A stretch of 64,000 bases of DNA from Streptomyces sp. ICBB 8177 (GCF_003144095.1 NZ_NSKH01000018.1:2385541-2449540), one strand, 5' to 3'. Shown: positions 1 through 8,117, counted from the stretch's first letter. Numbers and translations are program-made. Notes: a model not told the origin generated them from the letters alone.

Positions 1-400
1 CCGTGCAGGCCTGGTGGAGCAGCGCCGCGCCGGGCGTGCCGCCGGGGAGGATGAAGCTGCGCAGCTTCCCCAGCGGCTCCAGGAAGCGGTCGCAGTCCGC
101 CTCCAGCTTGTCGACGTAGGCCTGCTCGACCCGCAGCGGCGGGTACTTCGGGTCCTCGACCACCGGCGTCGCCAGGTCCGCGCCCACGTCGAACAGGTCG
201 TTCTGCACGCGGGTCAGCACCGCCGCGACCTCCTCCGGCAGGCCCCCCAGCGCCAGCGCCACCCCGATCGCCGCGTTGGCCTCGTTCACGTCGGCGTAGG
301 CGCCGATGCGCGGATCGGTCTTGCGGGCCCGGCTCATGTCGCCCAGGGCGGTCGTGCCGTCGTCTCCGGTGCGGGTGTAGATGCGCGTCAGATTGACCAT
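1..400 (-). CDS. ATP:cob(I)alamin adenosyltransferase, PduO type (3' end cut by window edge)
   Basis: This enzyme would transfer the 5'-deoxyadenosyl group of ATP to cob(I)alamin and make coenzyme B12, the cofactor of acyl-CoA mutases such as IcmA encoded at 27-29 kb. About 133 residues are visible from an ATG at 400. The N-terminal TRTGDDGTTALGDMSR stretch is the ATP-binding signature of the PduO family, and the helical part with YADVNEANAAIG and VQNDLFDVGADLATP follows. The family is normally about 190 residues, so roughly 55 C-terminal residues lie outside the window. A TAGAGT hexamer ends 7 nt before the ATG and no ribosome site is visible, which suggests a leaderless mRNA. It is divergent from the dehydrogenase gene at 548. 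Confidence 0.9.
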   Translation of the reverse strand, partial: MVNLTRIYTRTGDDGTTALGDMSRARKTDPRIGAYADVNEANAAIGVALALGGLPEEVAAVLTRVQNDLFDVGADLATPVVEDPKYPPLRVEQAYVDKLEADCDRFLEPLGKLRSFILPGGTPGAALLHQACT

Positions 401-407
401 GCGCCAG

Positions 408-413
408 ACTCTA
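408..413 (-). promoter_or_regulatory. -10 hexamer TAGAGT of adenosyltransferase gene, leaderless layout
   Basis: TAGAGT on the minus strand is followed by 7 nt and then the ATG at 400. This places a transcription start at or next to the A of the start codon. No -35 element is obvious. Confidence 0.5.
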
Positions 414-497
414 GGTCAGGCCGTCGCACCGGGTGCGCGGGGCGCGTGCGGCGAAGAACACACCGTGACGCGGGCCTCTTCCTGCTGCGCCGGGGCG

Positions 498-515
498 TGA
501 ACGAGCGTTAAGGTC
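498..515 (+). promoter_or_regulatory. Operator-like motif shared with thiolase promoter
   Basis: TGAACGAGCGTTAAGGTC is seen here. It matches 15 of 18 positions of the minus-strand sequence at 19392-19375 (TTAACGAGGGTTAAGGCC) before the thiolase gene. The core is an inverted repeat (TNAAC-N4-GTTAA). It lies about 32 nt before the GTG at 548. The binding protein is unknown; a TetR-type regulator would fit the geometry. Confidence 0.55.
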
Positions 516-547
516 CGGCCAACAACGTCGACAGTGGGGTGTGTCTC

Positions 548-1396
548 GTGGCGAAGAAGCTGGCCGTCATCGGAGCCGGCCTGATGGGCTCCGGCATTGC
601 TCAGGTCTCCGCGCAGGCGGGTTACGACGTGATCCTGCGCGATGTCACCGACGAGGCGCTGGCTCGCGGCAAGGGCGGCATCGCCGCGTCCTACGAGAAG
701 TTCGTCGCCAAGGGGAAGCTCACCGCCGAGCAGGCCGAGGCCGCCCTCGGCCGGATCACCACCACGACCGACCTGGACGCCGTCGCCGACGCCGACATCG
801 TCGTCGAGGCGGTCTTCGAGAAGATCGAGGTCAAGCAGGAGATCTTCCGCGCCCTCGACAAGCTGGTCCGCGACGACGCGGTACTCGCCTCCAACACCTC
901 CGCGATCCCGATCACCAAGATCGCCGCGGTCACCGAGCGCCCGGAGCGGGTCGTCGGCACCCACTTCTTCTCACCCGTCCCGCTGATGCAGCTGTGCGAG
1001 CTGGTGCGCGGCTACAAGACCAGCGACGAGACGCTGGCCACCGCGCGGGCGTTCGCCGAGGAGATCGGCAAGACCTGCGTCGTCGTCAACCGCGACGTGG
1101 CGGGCTTCGTCACCACCCGCCTGATCTCCGCCCTGGTCGTCGAGGCGGTCAAGCTCTACGAGTCCGGGGTGGCCTCCGCCGAGGACATCGACGTCGCCTG
1201 CAAGCTGGGCTTCGGCCACGCCATGGGCCCGCTGGCCACCACCGACCTGACCGGCGTGGACATCCTGCTGCACGCCACCGGCAACATCTACACCGAGTCG
1301 CAGGACGAGAAGTTCGCCCCGCCGGAGCTGATGCGGCGCATGGTCGACGCGGGCGACATCGGCCGCAAGAGCGGTCAGGGCTTCTACCGCTACTGA
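548..1396 (+). CDS. 3-hydroxybutyryl-CoA dehydrogenase
   Basis: The 282-residue protein should interconvert acetoacetyl-CoA and 3-hydroxybutyryl-CoA with NAD(P)H in the cytosol. It would act next to the thiolase at 19418 and feed crotonyl- and butyryl-CoA. The N-terminal Rossmann motif GAGLMG is at residues 9-14. The SNTSAIPIT block near residue 115, the HFFSPVPLM block (His about 139) and NRDVAGFVTTRL near residue 181 are the usual active-site segments. The C terminus DIGRKSGQGFYRY closes the short monofunctional form. GTG 548 has a GGGG run about 9 nt upstream; GTG 539 in frame would add three residues. The TGA stop lies inside a 21-bp tandem repeat. Confidence 0.93.
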   Translation: MAKKLAVIGAGLMGSGIAQVSAQAGYDVILRDVTDEALARGKGGIAASYEKFVAKGKLTAEQAEAALGRITTTTDLDAVADADIVVEAVFEKIEVKQEIFRALDKLVRDDAVLASNTSAIPITKIAAVTERPERVVGTHFFSPVPLMQLCELVRGYKTSDETLATARAFAEEIGKTCVVVNRDVAGFVTTRLISALVVEAVKLYESGVASAEDIDVACKLGFGHAMGPLATTDLTGVDILLHATGNIYTESQDEKFAPPELMRRMVDAGDIGRKSGQGFYRY

Positions 1397-1454
1397 GTCG
1401 CGGGCCCAGGCCACTGAGTCGCGGGCCCGGGCCACTGAGTCGCGGGCCCGCCGT
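1392..1454 (+). repeat. Three 21-bp tandem repeats over the dehydrogenase stop codon
   Basis: The unit ACTGAGTCGCGGGCC plus a 6-nt variable end starts at 1392, 1413 and 1434. The period is a multiple of three, so each copy repeats an in-frame TGA: the true stop and two more behind it. Copies 1 and 2 differ at one base, and the third diverges at its end. Confidence 0.9.
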
Positions 1455-1661
1455 CGCCACGCCGTGGGCCGAGTGGACGCCGACAGGCGACGCCCACCGC
1501 CCACGGCAGCGGCGAAGCGCCGAGGCCACCGCACGCCATCACCCCATGGAGTGAATTCGGTATCGGTTCGCTCACGGACGGCAACCCCGGGGTGCGACGG
1601 ATCGTCAGTTGCGTTGAGACTGAGGGGGTCACCGAACCCCGGAGCACCAATGGGAGCGCGC

Positions 1662-2012
1662 ATGCACATCAAGGGCGACCACGCCCGGCTCGTTGTCGGG
1701 GGACGCCTCGACGTACGCAGCGCGGCGGACGCCCGGGCGGTGCTGCACACCGCGCTCGACGCCGGCCACGGTGACCTGGTGCTCGACCTGACCGACCTCG
1801 ACTCCTGGGACGCCACCGGCCTGGGCGTCATCATGGGGGCCCACCGCCGCGCGGGCCGCGCCAACCGGCGGCTGGTGCTGCGTGGGGTGCCGCCGCAGAT
1901 GCAGCGGCTGCTCATCGCCACCCGGCTGCACCGCATCCTCACCATCGACGGCGGCCCCCTGGACGCCGCGCCCGCCGACGAGCTCCCGGCGGACCCCCTC
2001 CCGCACGCCTGA
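1662..2012 (+). CDS. STAS-domain protein (anti-sigma factor antagonist-like)
   Basis: This is a single STAS domain of 116 residues, the fold of SpoIIAA and BldG, which free sigma factors by binding anti-sigma kinases when unphosphorylated. The order VVGGRLDVRSAADA, LVLDLTDLDSWDATGLGVIMGAHRRAG, then a C-terminal RLHRILTIDGG is typical. The phospho-acceptor loop usually reads D-S-[ST]-G-L-G. Here it reads D50-A51-T52-G53-L54-G55, so the canonical Ser is Ala and only Thr52 could accept a phosphate. ATG 1662 has GGGAG 5 nt before it; ATG 1650 in frame with GGAG would add four residues. A short GGGGT/ACCCC inverted repeat (1625-1640) abuts the ribosome site. No anti-sigma kinase gene is adjacent. 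Confidence 0.85.
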   Translation: MHIKGDHARLVVGGRLDVRSAADARAVLHTALDAGHGDLVLDLTDLDSWDATGLGVIMGAHRRAGRANRRLVLRGVPPQMQRLLIATRLHRILTIDGGPLDAAPADELPADPLPHA

Positions 2013-2257
2013 GGCGCGCCCCGGCGCCCCGCGATCCGTCTCGTGCTCCGACTCCGCGCCCCCGCGCTCCCGAAAGCCGCATCCCGGGCGGCGCTTCGGC
2101 CCTGGTTTCCTTAGGTAGTCTGCGAAGGTTTAGGGTTCGGTTTCCGGCGTGTCGACTCCGGCGCGCCGTGGAGGGGAGCCGGACCGGTCCTGAAGGCGGA
2201 CGTACGGACTTCCGTTACGACGACAGCCCGTACGCGACGCATATGGGGGCGGAGACG

Positions 2258-4837
2258 ATGGACCCACACAACCACGGACCCCGGCAGCACCAGGCGCCCG
2301 GCCCGGCGGCCTCCGGCGGCGCGCCCGACGCGAGCGACCTGACAGCGGTGTTCGACAGCGGGGTCACGGCGGGCGGCGGTGCGGCCGGCACCCCCCGCGC
2401 CGCCGCCTCCGACGCGGCGGCCCTGGACGACGAGGCGGGCGGGCGCTCCGCGTACCGCGATCCGCTGATATCCGCCGCGGGCGGCACCGGCGCGACCACC
2501 CGCGTCGCCCAGGTCGTCGCGGGCGACCTGCTGCTCACCGTCAACCCGGTCGACGGCAGCGAGGTCGTCGGCTGCCCGCCCGCCAGGACCCCGGCCGTCG
2601 CCCGCCGCGACGCCGAGGACCGGGCCGCACGTGACCGCGCCGCCCGGCCCGCCCCGGTCACCGGCCACCCGTTCTCCGAACCGGCCCTGCTGGAGCGCGC
2701 CGAGGAGACCGACCGGCTGGTCAAGCTGGTCTCCCGGGGCCGCTCGGTCCGCGTCACCGGCCCCGCGGGCTGCGGGCGCACCGCGCTGCTCGACGCCGTC
2801 GCCGACTGCTGCGCGGGCCTCGCCCCGGACGGCGTGATCCGCCTCGCCGGCCATCGCCGCACCGTCGCCGACCTGCTGCACGACCTGTACGCCACCGTCC
2901 ATACCGCCGACGCCTACCGCCCAGGGGCCGACCGGCTGCGGGACCTGGTGCGCGAGATCGGCGCCGTCGTCGTGCTGGACGACGTGGAGTTCGGCGGCGC
3001 GTCCCTGGAGTCGCTGCTGGCCGCCGCGCCGGAGTGCGCCTTCGTCATCGCCGCCACCCCCGACGTCGCCGCGCCGCTGCCCGACTCCCACCTCGAAGAG
3101 GTCTTCCTGCCCGGCCTGTCCCAGGAGGCCTGCCTCGCCCTGCTGGCCCGGGTGGCCGGCCGCGAGCTGTCCGAGGAGGAGAGCGCCTGGGCCGCCGACC
3201 TGTGGTTCGCCTCCGAGGGCCTGCCGCTGCGCTTCGTCCAGGCCGGTGCGCTGCTGCGGCAGGCCGAAGAGGCCCTCGTCCGGCCCGGCGGCACGGACCT
3301 GCCCGCCGACGGGGCGCGGGGCGAGGTACCCCCGCCGCCCGAGGGCGCGGGGCGGCTGCCGTCGCTCGCCGAGGCCGCCGCCCCCGCCGACCTGCTCGCC
3401 TCCCGGCTCGGGCCCGACGCGCAGGAGGCGCTGCGGTTCGCCGTGGCGCTCGGCGGCGAGTGCCCGCACCCCTCCCACCTGCCCGCGCTGGTCGGCGCCG
3501 AGCACGCGGACGCCGCGCTCGCCGAACTGCTCGCGGCCGGCCTGGTCACGTCCTGCGGCGCCCACTACCGGCTGGCGGCCGGCGTGCTGGGCCAGCTGAC
3601 CGAGGGCGGCGTGGAGACCGGCGGCTACGCGCGAACCGCCGCCACGCACTACGCCTGGTGGACCGGCCACCCCTCGGTCCCGGCGGAACGGATCGCCGCC
3701 GAGGCGGACGCCGTGCTCGCCGCGATGGCCGCCGCCCGCGCCGCCGGTCACCACGAGTCCGCGGTAGCGCTCGCCCGCGCCGCCGCACCGCAGTTCGCGG
3801 CCGGGCTCGACTGGGGCGCGTGGGAGCGGGCGCTGCGCGCCGGCCAGGAGGCCGCCCGGCTGGCCGGGGACGTCGCGCAGGAGGCCTACTTCCACCACGA
3901 GTTGGGCGTCCTCGCGCTGTGCACCGGCAACCTGGACCGGGCCCGCACGGAGCTGGAGGCGTCGATCGGGATGCGCGGGGTGCTGGCCGACCGCCAGGGC
4001 ACCATCGTGGGCCGCCGCACCCTCGCCCTGGTCACCGACCGCGCGGGCCGCCCCGCGGTGCCCGCCCCGGTACGGGCCGAGCCCCCGGCGGCCGCGCCCC
4101 CGGACCGACTCGCGAAGACCGAACGCCCCCCGCTGGTCCCGCCGACCGTGCCCATCGTGTCCGCGGCCGCCGCGACACCGCCGCACGTCGAGGACGCGGC
4201 GGTCACCGTCCTGACCCCCCGGGTCGGCGCGGGCGGACCGGCCCACAAGCGGCGCCTCCCCTACCTCGCCACCCGCCGCAACCTCGTCGCGGCGGGCGCC
4301 GGCGCGGTCCTGGTGGCCGTCCTCGGCACGGTCGTGACCCTCGGCGCGACCTCCCAGCGTGACCCCTCGACCCCGATGACCGTCAAGCCCGGCGGAGGGT
4401 CGGCGGCCCAGAACGACGACAACACGGGCCTGCCCGCCGACCCGTCCACCCCGACCACCGGCACCTCGACGACTCCGTCGACGACGGCGTCCGGCGGTCC
4501 GGCGCCGTCGCCCTCGGCCTCCGGTGGCTCCGCGAGCGGCTCGGCCACCACGAGCCCGGCCCCGGGAACGACGGGGACGAGCAGCGCGCCGTCCGGCGGC
4601 GGAAGGCCGTCGCCGTCGCACTCGCACCCGGCGCCGCCCCCGCCGACGCAGTCGTCGCCGCCCGCATCTCCCTCCCCGAGCGGAAGCCCGACGCCCACGC
4701 CGTCCCCCACGACGACCACGACGCCCACCGGAACGGACTCGGCTGGCGGCCCCGCCCCGACGACCACGGGGACCGACTCCGGCGCCCCCAGCGCGTCGGA
4801 CACCGGGAGCCCGGCGGCCTCCGACAGCCCCTCGTAA
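2258..4837 (+). CDS. Large predicted NTPase with one membrane span and Ser/Thr/Pro-rich C-terminal tail
   Basis: The 859-residue protein has no clear named function. After a disordered Ala/Gly-rich N terminus it has an AAA/STAND-like module. The P-loop GPAGCGRT is at about residues 168-175, with Arg where Lys is expected. A Walker-B-like VVVLDDVEF follows near residue 235, then helical TPR-like sequence to about residue 610. A hydrophobic span (NLVAAGAGAVLVAVLGTVV) lies at about 675-697. Behind it come some 160 residues of Ser, Thr, Pro and Gly, as in cell-wall-spanning stalks. The topology would be an NTPase inside and a stalk outside. ATG 2258 follows GGGGGCGGAG. In-frame ATG 2243 and GTG 2168 are possible, but that stretch has poor third-position GC. 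Confidence 0.7.
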   Translation: MDPHNHGPRQHQAPGPAASGGAPDASDLTAVFDSGVTAGGGAAGTPRAAASDAAALDDEAGGRSAYRDPLISAAGGTGATTRVAQVVAGDLLLTVNPVDGSEVVGCPPARTPAVARRDAEDRAARDRAARPAPVTGHPFSEPALLERAEETDRLVKLVSRGRSVRVTGPAGCGRTALLDAVADCCAGLAPDGVIRLAGHRRTVADLLHDLYATVHTADAYRPGADRLRDLVREIGAVVVLDDVEFGGASLESLLAAAPECAFVIAATPDVAAPLPDSHLEEVFLPGLSQEACLALLARVAGRELSEEESAWAADLWFASEGLPLRFVQAGALLRQAEEALVRPGGTDLPADGARGEVPPPPEGAGRLPSLAEAAAPADLLASRLGPDAQEALRFAVALGGECPHPSHLPALVGAEHADAALAELLAAGLVTSCGAHYRLAAGVLGQLTEGGVETGGYARTAATHYAWWTGHPSVPAERIAAEADAVLAAMAAARAAGHHESAVALARAAAPQFAAGLDWGAWERALRAGQEAARLAGDVAQEAYFHHELGVLALCTGNLDRARTELEASIGMRGVLADRQGTIVGRRTLALVTDRAGRPAVPAPVRAEPPAAAPPDRLAKTERPPLVPPTVPIVSAAAATPPHVEDAAVTVLTPRVGAGGPAHKRRLPYLATRRNLVAAGAGAVLVAVLGTVVTLGATSQRDPSTPMTVKPGGGSAAQNDDNTGLPADPSTPTTGTSTTPSTTASGGPAPSPSASGGSASGSATTSPAPGTTGTSSAPSGGGRPSPSHSHPAPPPPTQSSPPASPSPSGSPTPTPSPTTTTTPTGTDSAGGPAPTTTGTDSGAPSASDTGSPAASDSPS

Positions 4838-4854
4838 CCCCCTCACCAAACGAC

Positions 4855-4888
4855 CGAGCCCCGACGCCATCAGCGGCGTCGGGGCTCG
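4855..4888. terminator. Bidirectional terminator hairpin
   Basis: Perfect 14-bp inverted repeat CGAGCCCCGACGCC / GGCGTCGGGGCTCG with a 6-nt loop, between the convergent NTPase and nucS genes. Confidence 0.8.
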
Positions 4889-4917
4889 TCCGTCGCGGCG
4901 CGATTGCCGCCGGTCAG

Positions 4918-5577
4918 TCAGAACAGGCGCAGCTTGTCGTCCTCGATGCCGCGCAGCGCGTCGTAGTCGAGGACCGCGCAGGAGATGCCGCGGTCGGTGG
5001 CGAGCACCCGCGCCTGCGGCTTGATCTCCTGGGCCGCGAAGACGCCCTTGACCGGGGCGAGACGAGGATCGCGGTTGAGCAACTCCAGGTACCGGGTGAG
5101 CTGTTCGACGCCGTCGATCTCACCGCGCCGCTTGATCTCGACCGCGACCGTGCCGCCGTCCCCGTCACGGCACAGGATGTCCACAGGGCCGATGGCGGTG
5201 GGGTATTCGCGCCGAATCAGCGTCCACCCCTCGCCCAGGGTCTCGATGCGGTCGGCCAGGAGTTCCTGGAGGTGTGCCTCCACCCCGTCCTTGATCAGAC
5301 CGGGGTCCACGCCCAGCTCGTGGGAGGAGTCGTGCAGGACCTCCTCGATGGTGATGATGAGCTGTTCGCCGGCCTTGTTGATCACCGTCCAGACCCCGTC
5401 GCCCTCCTTGAGGGTGCACGGCGGGGACATCCAGTTGAGGGGTTTGTAGGCGCGGTCGTCCGCATGGATCGACACACTGCCGTCGGCCTTGATGAGGAGG
5501 AGTCGCGGGGCCGAGGGCAGATGGGCGGTGAGCCGGCCTGCGTAGTCCACGGAGCAGCGAGCAATGACGAGACGCAC
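4918..5577 (-). CDS. nucS: Endonuclease NucS (non-canonical mismatch repair)
   Basis: NucS/EndoMS cuts both strands at mismatches and stands in for MutSL in most actinobacteria. The 219-residue protein starts [21 protein letters not shown], as its actinobacterial relatives do. The N-terminal DNA-binding and dimer domain (to about residue 110) is followed by the RecB-like nuclease core. The core shows [24 protein letters not shown] with the catalytic Asp and the E-x-K pair, then [12 protein letters not shown]. The C-terminal DDKLRLF resembles a beta-clamp-binding tail. GTG 5577 is supported by a TAGCGT hexamer ending 8 nt upstream, as in leaderless transcripts. An upstream in-frame ATG at 5718 would add 47 residues without coding bias. 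Confidence 0.93.
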   Translation of the reverse strand: MRLVIARCSVDYAGRLTAHLPSAPRLLLIKADGSVSIHADDRAYKPLNWMSPPCTLKEGDGVWTVINKAGEQLIITIEEVLHDSSHELGVDPGLIKDGVEAHLQELLADRIETLGEGWTLIRREYPTAIGPVDILCRDGDGGTVAVEIKRRGEIDGVEQLTRYLELLNRDPRLAPVKGVFAAQEIKPQARVLATDRGISCAVLDYDALRGIEDDKLRLF

Positions 5578-5585
5578 GGTCGCCC

Positions 5586-5591
5586 ACGCTA
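5586..5591 (-). promoter_or_regulatory. -10 hexamer TAGCGT of nucS, leaderless layout
   Basis: TAGCGT lies 8 nt before GTG 5577 and no Shine-Dalgarno sequence intervenes. The rest of the 5592-5853 gap shows no gene. Confidence 0.45.
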
Positions 5592-5853
5592 CTTCAACCC
5601 GAAGCCCCGGCGCGATCCGGCCTGATGGGACGGGGGTGGACTCCTGTGACAGGCCACGCATTCGAACACAAAGCCGGGCACTTGATATGGCCTGGAGAGT
5701 GGCCGGTTGTACGCGCAAGCGCCTGGTGTGGCCGCAGCCATACGCCTACGGTGGGTAGCGGGAGTCCGTCATACGGTTGTCGCGTCTGCGGATTTCCTCC
5801 GACATCCGTCAGGCCTCGCGGGGGTGTCCCGTGGGGTCGCGAGAGGAGTACCC

Positions 5854-6246
5854 ATGTCGCTCGACGTCTCACCGGCCCTCCTGGAACAGGCCGAGCGAGG
5901 CGAGGTCGACGAAGCCGAATTCGTCGACTGCGTCCGGACCTCCCTGCCGTACGCGTGGGAGATGATCAGTTCTCTGGTGGCACAACTCAAGGTCGACGGG
6001 GGAGAGTTCGCCGACAACCAGGTTCCGCCGCCGGACGAGCAGGCGCGTGGCCAACTGCTGAGGGCCCTGGCGAGCGACGCGATACGCGGCGCGCTGCAAC
6101 GGCATTTCGGCGTCCGGCTCGCATTCCAGAACTGCCACCGGGTCGCGGTCTTCCCCCTGGACCCCGCGGTCGACCAGAGGTACGCGAAGTTCACCTCGGT
6201 GCGAGCCCAACTGCTCAACCAGTCACCGCAGTTGCGCGACTGCTGA
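5854..6246 (+). CDS. Conserved streptomycete protein of unknown function (SCO5389-like)
   Basis: This 130-residue soluble, acidic protein has no motif I recognise. Its sequence, with the block DCVRTSLPYAWEMISSLVAQL, matches from memory a family kept almost unchanged across Streptomyces beside nucS. It is mostly helical, with no signal peptide or membrane span. The C-terminal half has HFGVRLAFQNCHRVAVFPLD. ATG 5854 has an excellent GAGAGGAG ribosome site 5 nt upstream. Strong conservation with no known role makes it a candidate for a lineage-specific regulatory or developmental partner; this is inference. Confidence 0.85.
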   Translation: MSLDVSPALLEQAERGEVDEAEFVDCVRTSLPYAWEMISSLVAQLKVDGGEFADNQVPPPDEQARGQLLRALASDAIRGALQRHFGVRLAFQNCHRVAVFPLDPAVDQRYAKFTSVRAQLLNQSPQLRDC

Positions 6247-6252
6247 GCGATC

Positions 6253-6284
6253 CGGACGGGTCCGGCCACTCCGGACCCGGTCCG
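6253..6284. terminator. Probable terminator hairpin
   Basis: GGGTCCGG (6258-6265) and CCGGACCC (6271-6278) pair around a 5-nt loop and can be extended outward. It lies between the convergent gene ending at 6246 and the luciferase-like gene. Confidence 0.5.
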
Positions 6285-6436
6285 CACACGATTCCCCCAC
6301 CCCGCCCTTCCCACGACCCGACGCCCCTTCTTCACGCTCCCGCTGCGCGACCCGCGGCCGCAGGCGCACGACGACCCGGACGCGACCGGATCGAGTCGAT
6401 CACGCCCGGCCGGTCCGTTCGCGCCGGACGGGCCGA

Positions 6437-7489
6437 TCAGGCCAGCAGCGGGAGCACCTCACCGCCGAGCCGCGCCACGCAGGCCTCCGTCTCCGCCAGG
6501 TCTCCACTGCCCTCGGCGAGCAGGGCGAAACGGCTGATCCCGGTCCGCTCGACGGTCGCCGCGATCCGGTCCGCGCACAGCCGGGGCGAGCCCACCGGGT
6601 GCAGCGAGCACAGCAGATCGGTGTAGGCGTGCGCGTCCCGCTTGGCGCGCGGGCGCCCGTCCACCGTCACATGGGCCGCGAGCCCGTGCTGCAACCAGCC
6701 CGGCAGCGCCTTGCGCAGCGTCTCCACCGCGGCCCGCGTGGTGTCGGCGACCTGCGCGACCCCGGCCGAGACGTGCTCCGCCGCGATGGCCGCCACCTCG
6801 TCCGGATCGCGTCCGGCCGCCAGCGCCTCCCGCCGCCACAGCGCCGTCATCGCGGCCTTCTCCTCGTCCCCGCAGTGCATGCCGAGCAGCATCGGCAGCC
6901 CGCGCGCCGCCGCCAGCCGGACCGTCGCCGGTGAGGTGCAGGCGACGACCACCCGCGGCCGGGCGGGCACGCCCACGTCGTCCAGGTCGTCCGGCCGGGG
7001 GACCACCGGCACCTCGCGGAAGCGGTGGCGCGGCCCGTCCGAGCCCACCCGGGGCTCCGAGAGCCAGCGCAGCAGCAGGTCGAGCGACTCGGGGAAGTCC
7101 TCCTGGTAGGCGGCGAGTCCGGTGCCGAAGACCTCCAGGTCCTGCCAGGGGCCGCCGCGCCCGACGCCGAGGACGAACCGGCCGCCCGACGTCAGGTGGA
7201 GCAGCGCCGCCTGCTCGCCCAGCGCCACCGGGTGCGTGGTCGGCAGTACGCTGACCGCCGTGCCCACGGTGATCCGCCGGGTGCGGCCCAGCAGCAGCGC
7301 CGCGAGCGTGACCGCCGAGGGGCACACTCCGTACGGCATGAAGTGGTGCTCGGCCAGCCAGACCGAGTCGAGCCCGGCCCGCTCGGCCGCCTCGGCGGTG
7401 CGCACCGTGCGGTGCAGCGCCTCGGCGTGTCCCTGACCCGGGAACTGCGCCGAGAGCGCGAACGCTCCCACCCGTGGTGTCTCGTGCAT
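6437..7489 (-). CDS. LLM-class flavin-dependent oxidoreductase (luciferase-like)
   Basis: The 350-residue protein belongs to the bacterial luciferase-like monooxygenase family, TIM-barrel enzymes that use reduced FMN or F420. Family blocks in order are AERAGLDSVWLAEHHF near residue 40, TLAALLLGRTRRITVGTAVSVLPTTHPVALGEQAA near 60-95, then GGRFVLGVGRGGPWQDLEVFG, a typical flavin-binding segment. The substrate cannot be read from sequence. ATG 7489 follows GGTGAGGA. It is divergent from the gene at 7756 across a 266-bp gap that holds a perfect 12-bp palindrome, CCCCCATGGGGG (7565-7576). Confidence 0.85.
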   Translation of the reverse strand: MHETPRVGAFALSAQFPGQGHAEALHRTVRTAEAAERAGLDSVWLAEHHFMPYGVCPSAVTLAALLLGRTRRITVGTAVSVLPTTHPVALGEQAALLHLTSGGRFVLGVGRGGPWQDLEVFGTGLAAYQEDFPESLDLLLRWLSEPRVGSDGPRHRFREVPVVPRPDDLDDVGVPARPRVVVACTSPATVRLAAARGLPMLLGMHCGDEEKAAMTALWRREALAAGRDPDEVAAIAAEHVSAGVAQVADTTRAAVETLRKALPGWLQHGLAAHVTVDGRPRAKRDAHAYTDLLCSLHPVGSPRLCADRIAATVERTGISRFALLAEGSGDLAETEACVARLGGEVLPLLA

Positions 7490-7690
7490 GTCGTCCTCAC
7501 CTCTCTTCCCCGCCCGTACGCCCGCGGTGCGGCGGACCGGATGCCGCCTGGCGAACGGGAGGCTCCCCCATGGGGGTTAACGCCTGACACGTGCCAAGGG
7601 CACGGTCGGCGCCGTGATTTCGTGACTGCGTGATTGTCGGACGCGTCACGGCGCGTTGTCCGCCGGTTACCGGAGCCGGTCCGGGCCGCG

Positions 7691-7696
7691 TAGGCT
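7691..7696 (+). promoter_or_regulatory. Possible -10 element TAGGCT before zinc-ribbon gene
   Basis: TAGGCT lies 59 nt before GTG 7756 with a weak TTACCG 18 nt upstream. The sequence is suggestive only. Confidence 0.3.
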
Positions 7697-7755
7697 GGTG
7701 TCCGGGTCTGCCGGAACCCGCCCTGTCGCCGACTCGCCCCCGTACGAGGTGTCCC

Positions 7756-8070
7756 GTGTCCCCCCGCCGAAACCGCCCGCACCGGGCCGTCGCGCCCGAA
7801 CCGGGCCGGGACGGTGAACGCCACGGCCTGGAACGCACCGAGAGCTGGCGCGGCGAGGAGTGGGTGATGCGCCCGGTCTCCGGCAGCGCGGGCAAGACCT
7901 ACCGCTGCCCCGGCTGCGACCAGGAGATCCCGCCGGGAGTCGGCCACGTGGTGGCCTGGCCCGAGCACGCGGGCGTCGACGACCGCCGCCACTGGCACCG
8001 CGCCTGCTGGAACGCCCGGGACCGGCGCGGCGCGAAGGTGCTGCGCTCCCGCAACGCGCCGCGCCACTGA
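7756..8070 (+). CDS. Small zinc-ribbon-like protein of unknown function
   Basis: This 104-residue basic protein has a disordered Arg-rich start (SPRRNRPHRA), then the segment KTYRCPGCDQEIPPGVGHVVAW and HWHRACWN. The C-x2-C and H-x3-C sets would bind one zinc. From memory its relatives in Streptomyces are often labelled ATP/GTP-binding, but no P-loop is seen and I do not follow that label. The ending RSRNAPRH is conserved in relatives I recall. GTG 7756 was chosen because the preceding reading frame lacks coding character; the ribosome site (GAGG, 5 nt away) is adequate. Confidence 0.75.
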   Translation: MSPRRNRPHRAVAPEPGRDGERHGLERTESWRGEEWVMRPVSGSAGKTYRCPGCDQEIPPGVGHVVAWPEHAGVDDRRHWHRACWNARDRRGAKVLRSRNAPRH

Positions 8071-8117
8071 GCGAGTCGGGGCCGTCGCGCGGGCCTCGGG
8101 GCGAGGCCGTCGGGCCG

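Noticed and set aside
1392-1454. CRISPR-like array
   Set aside because: Units are contiguous 21-bp tandem copies without spacers.
2111-4870. Minus-strand open frame of 919 codons opposite the NTPase gene
   Set aside because: Arg/Gly-rich antisense reading of a GC-rich gene; the plus-strand protein has a coherent fold order, membrane span and tail.
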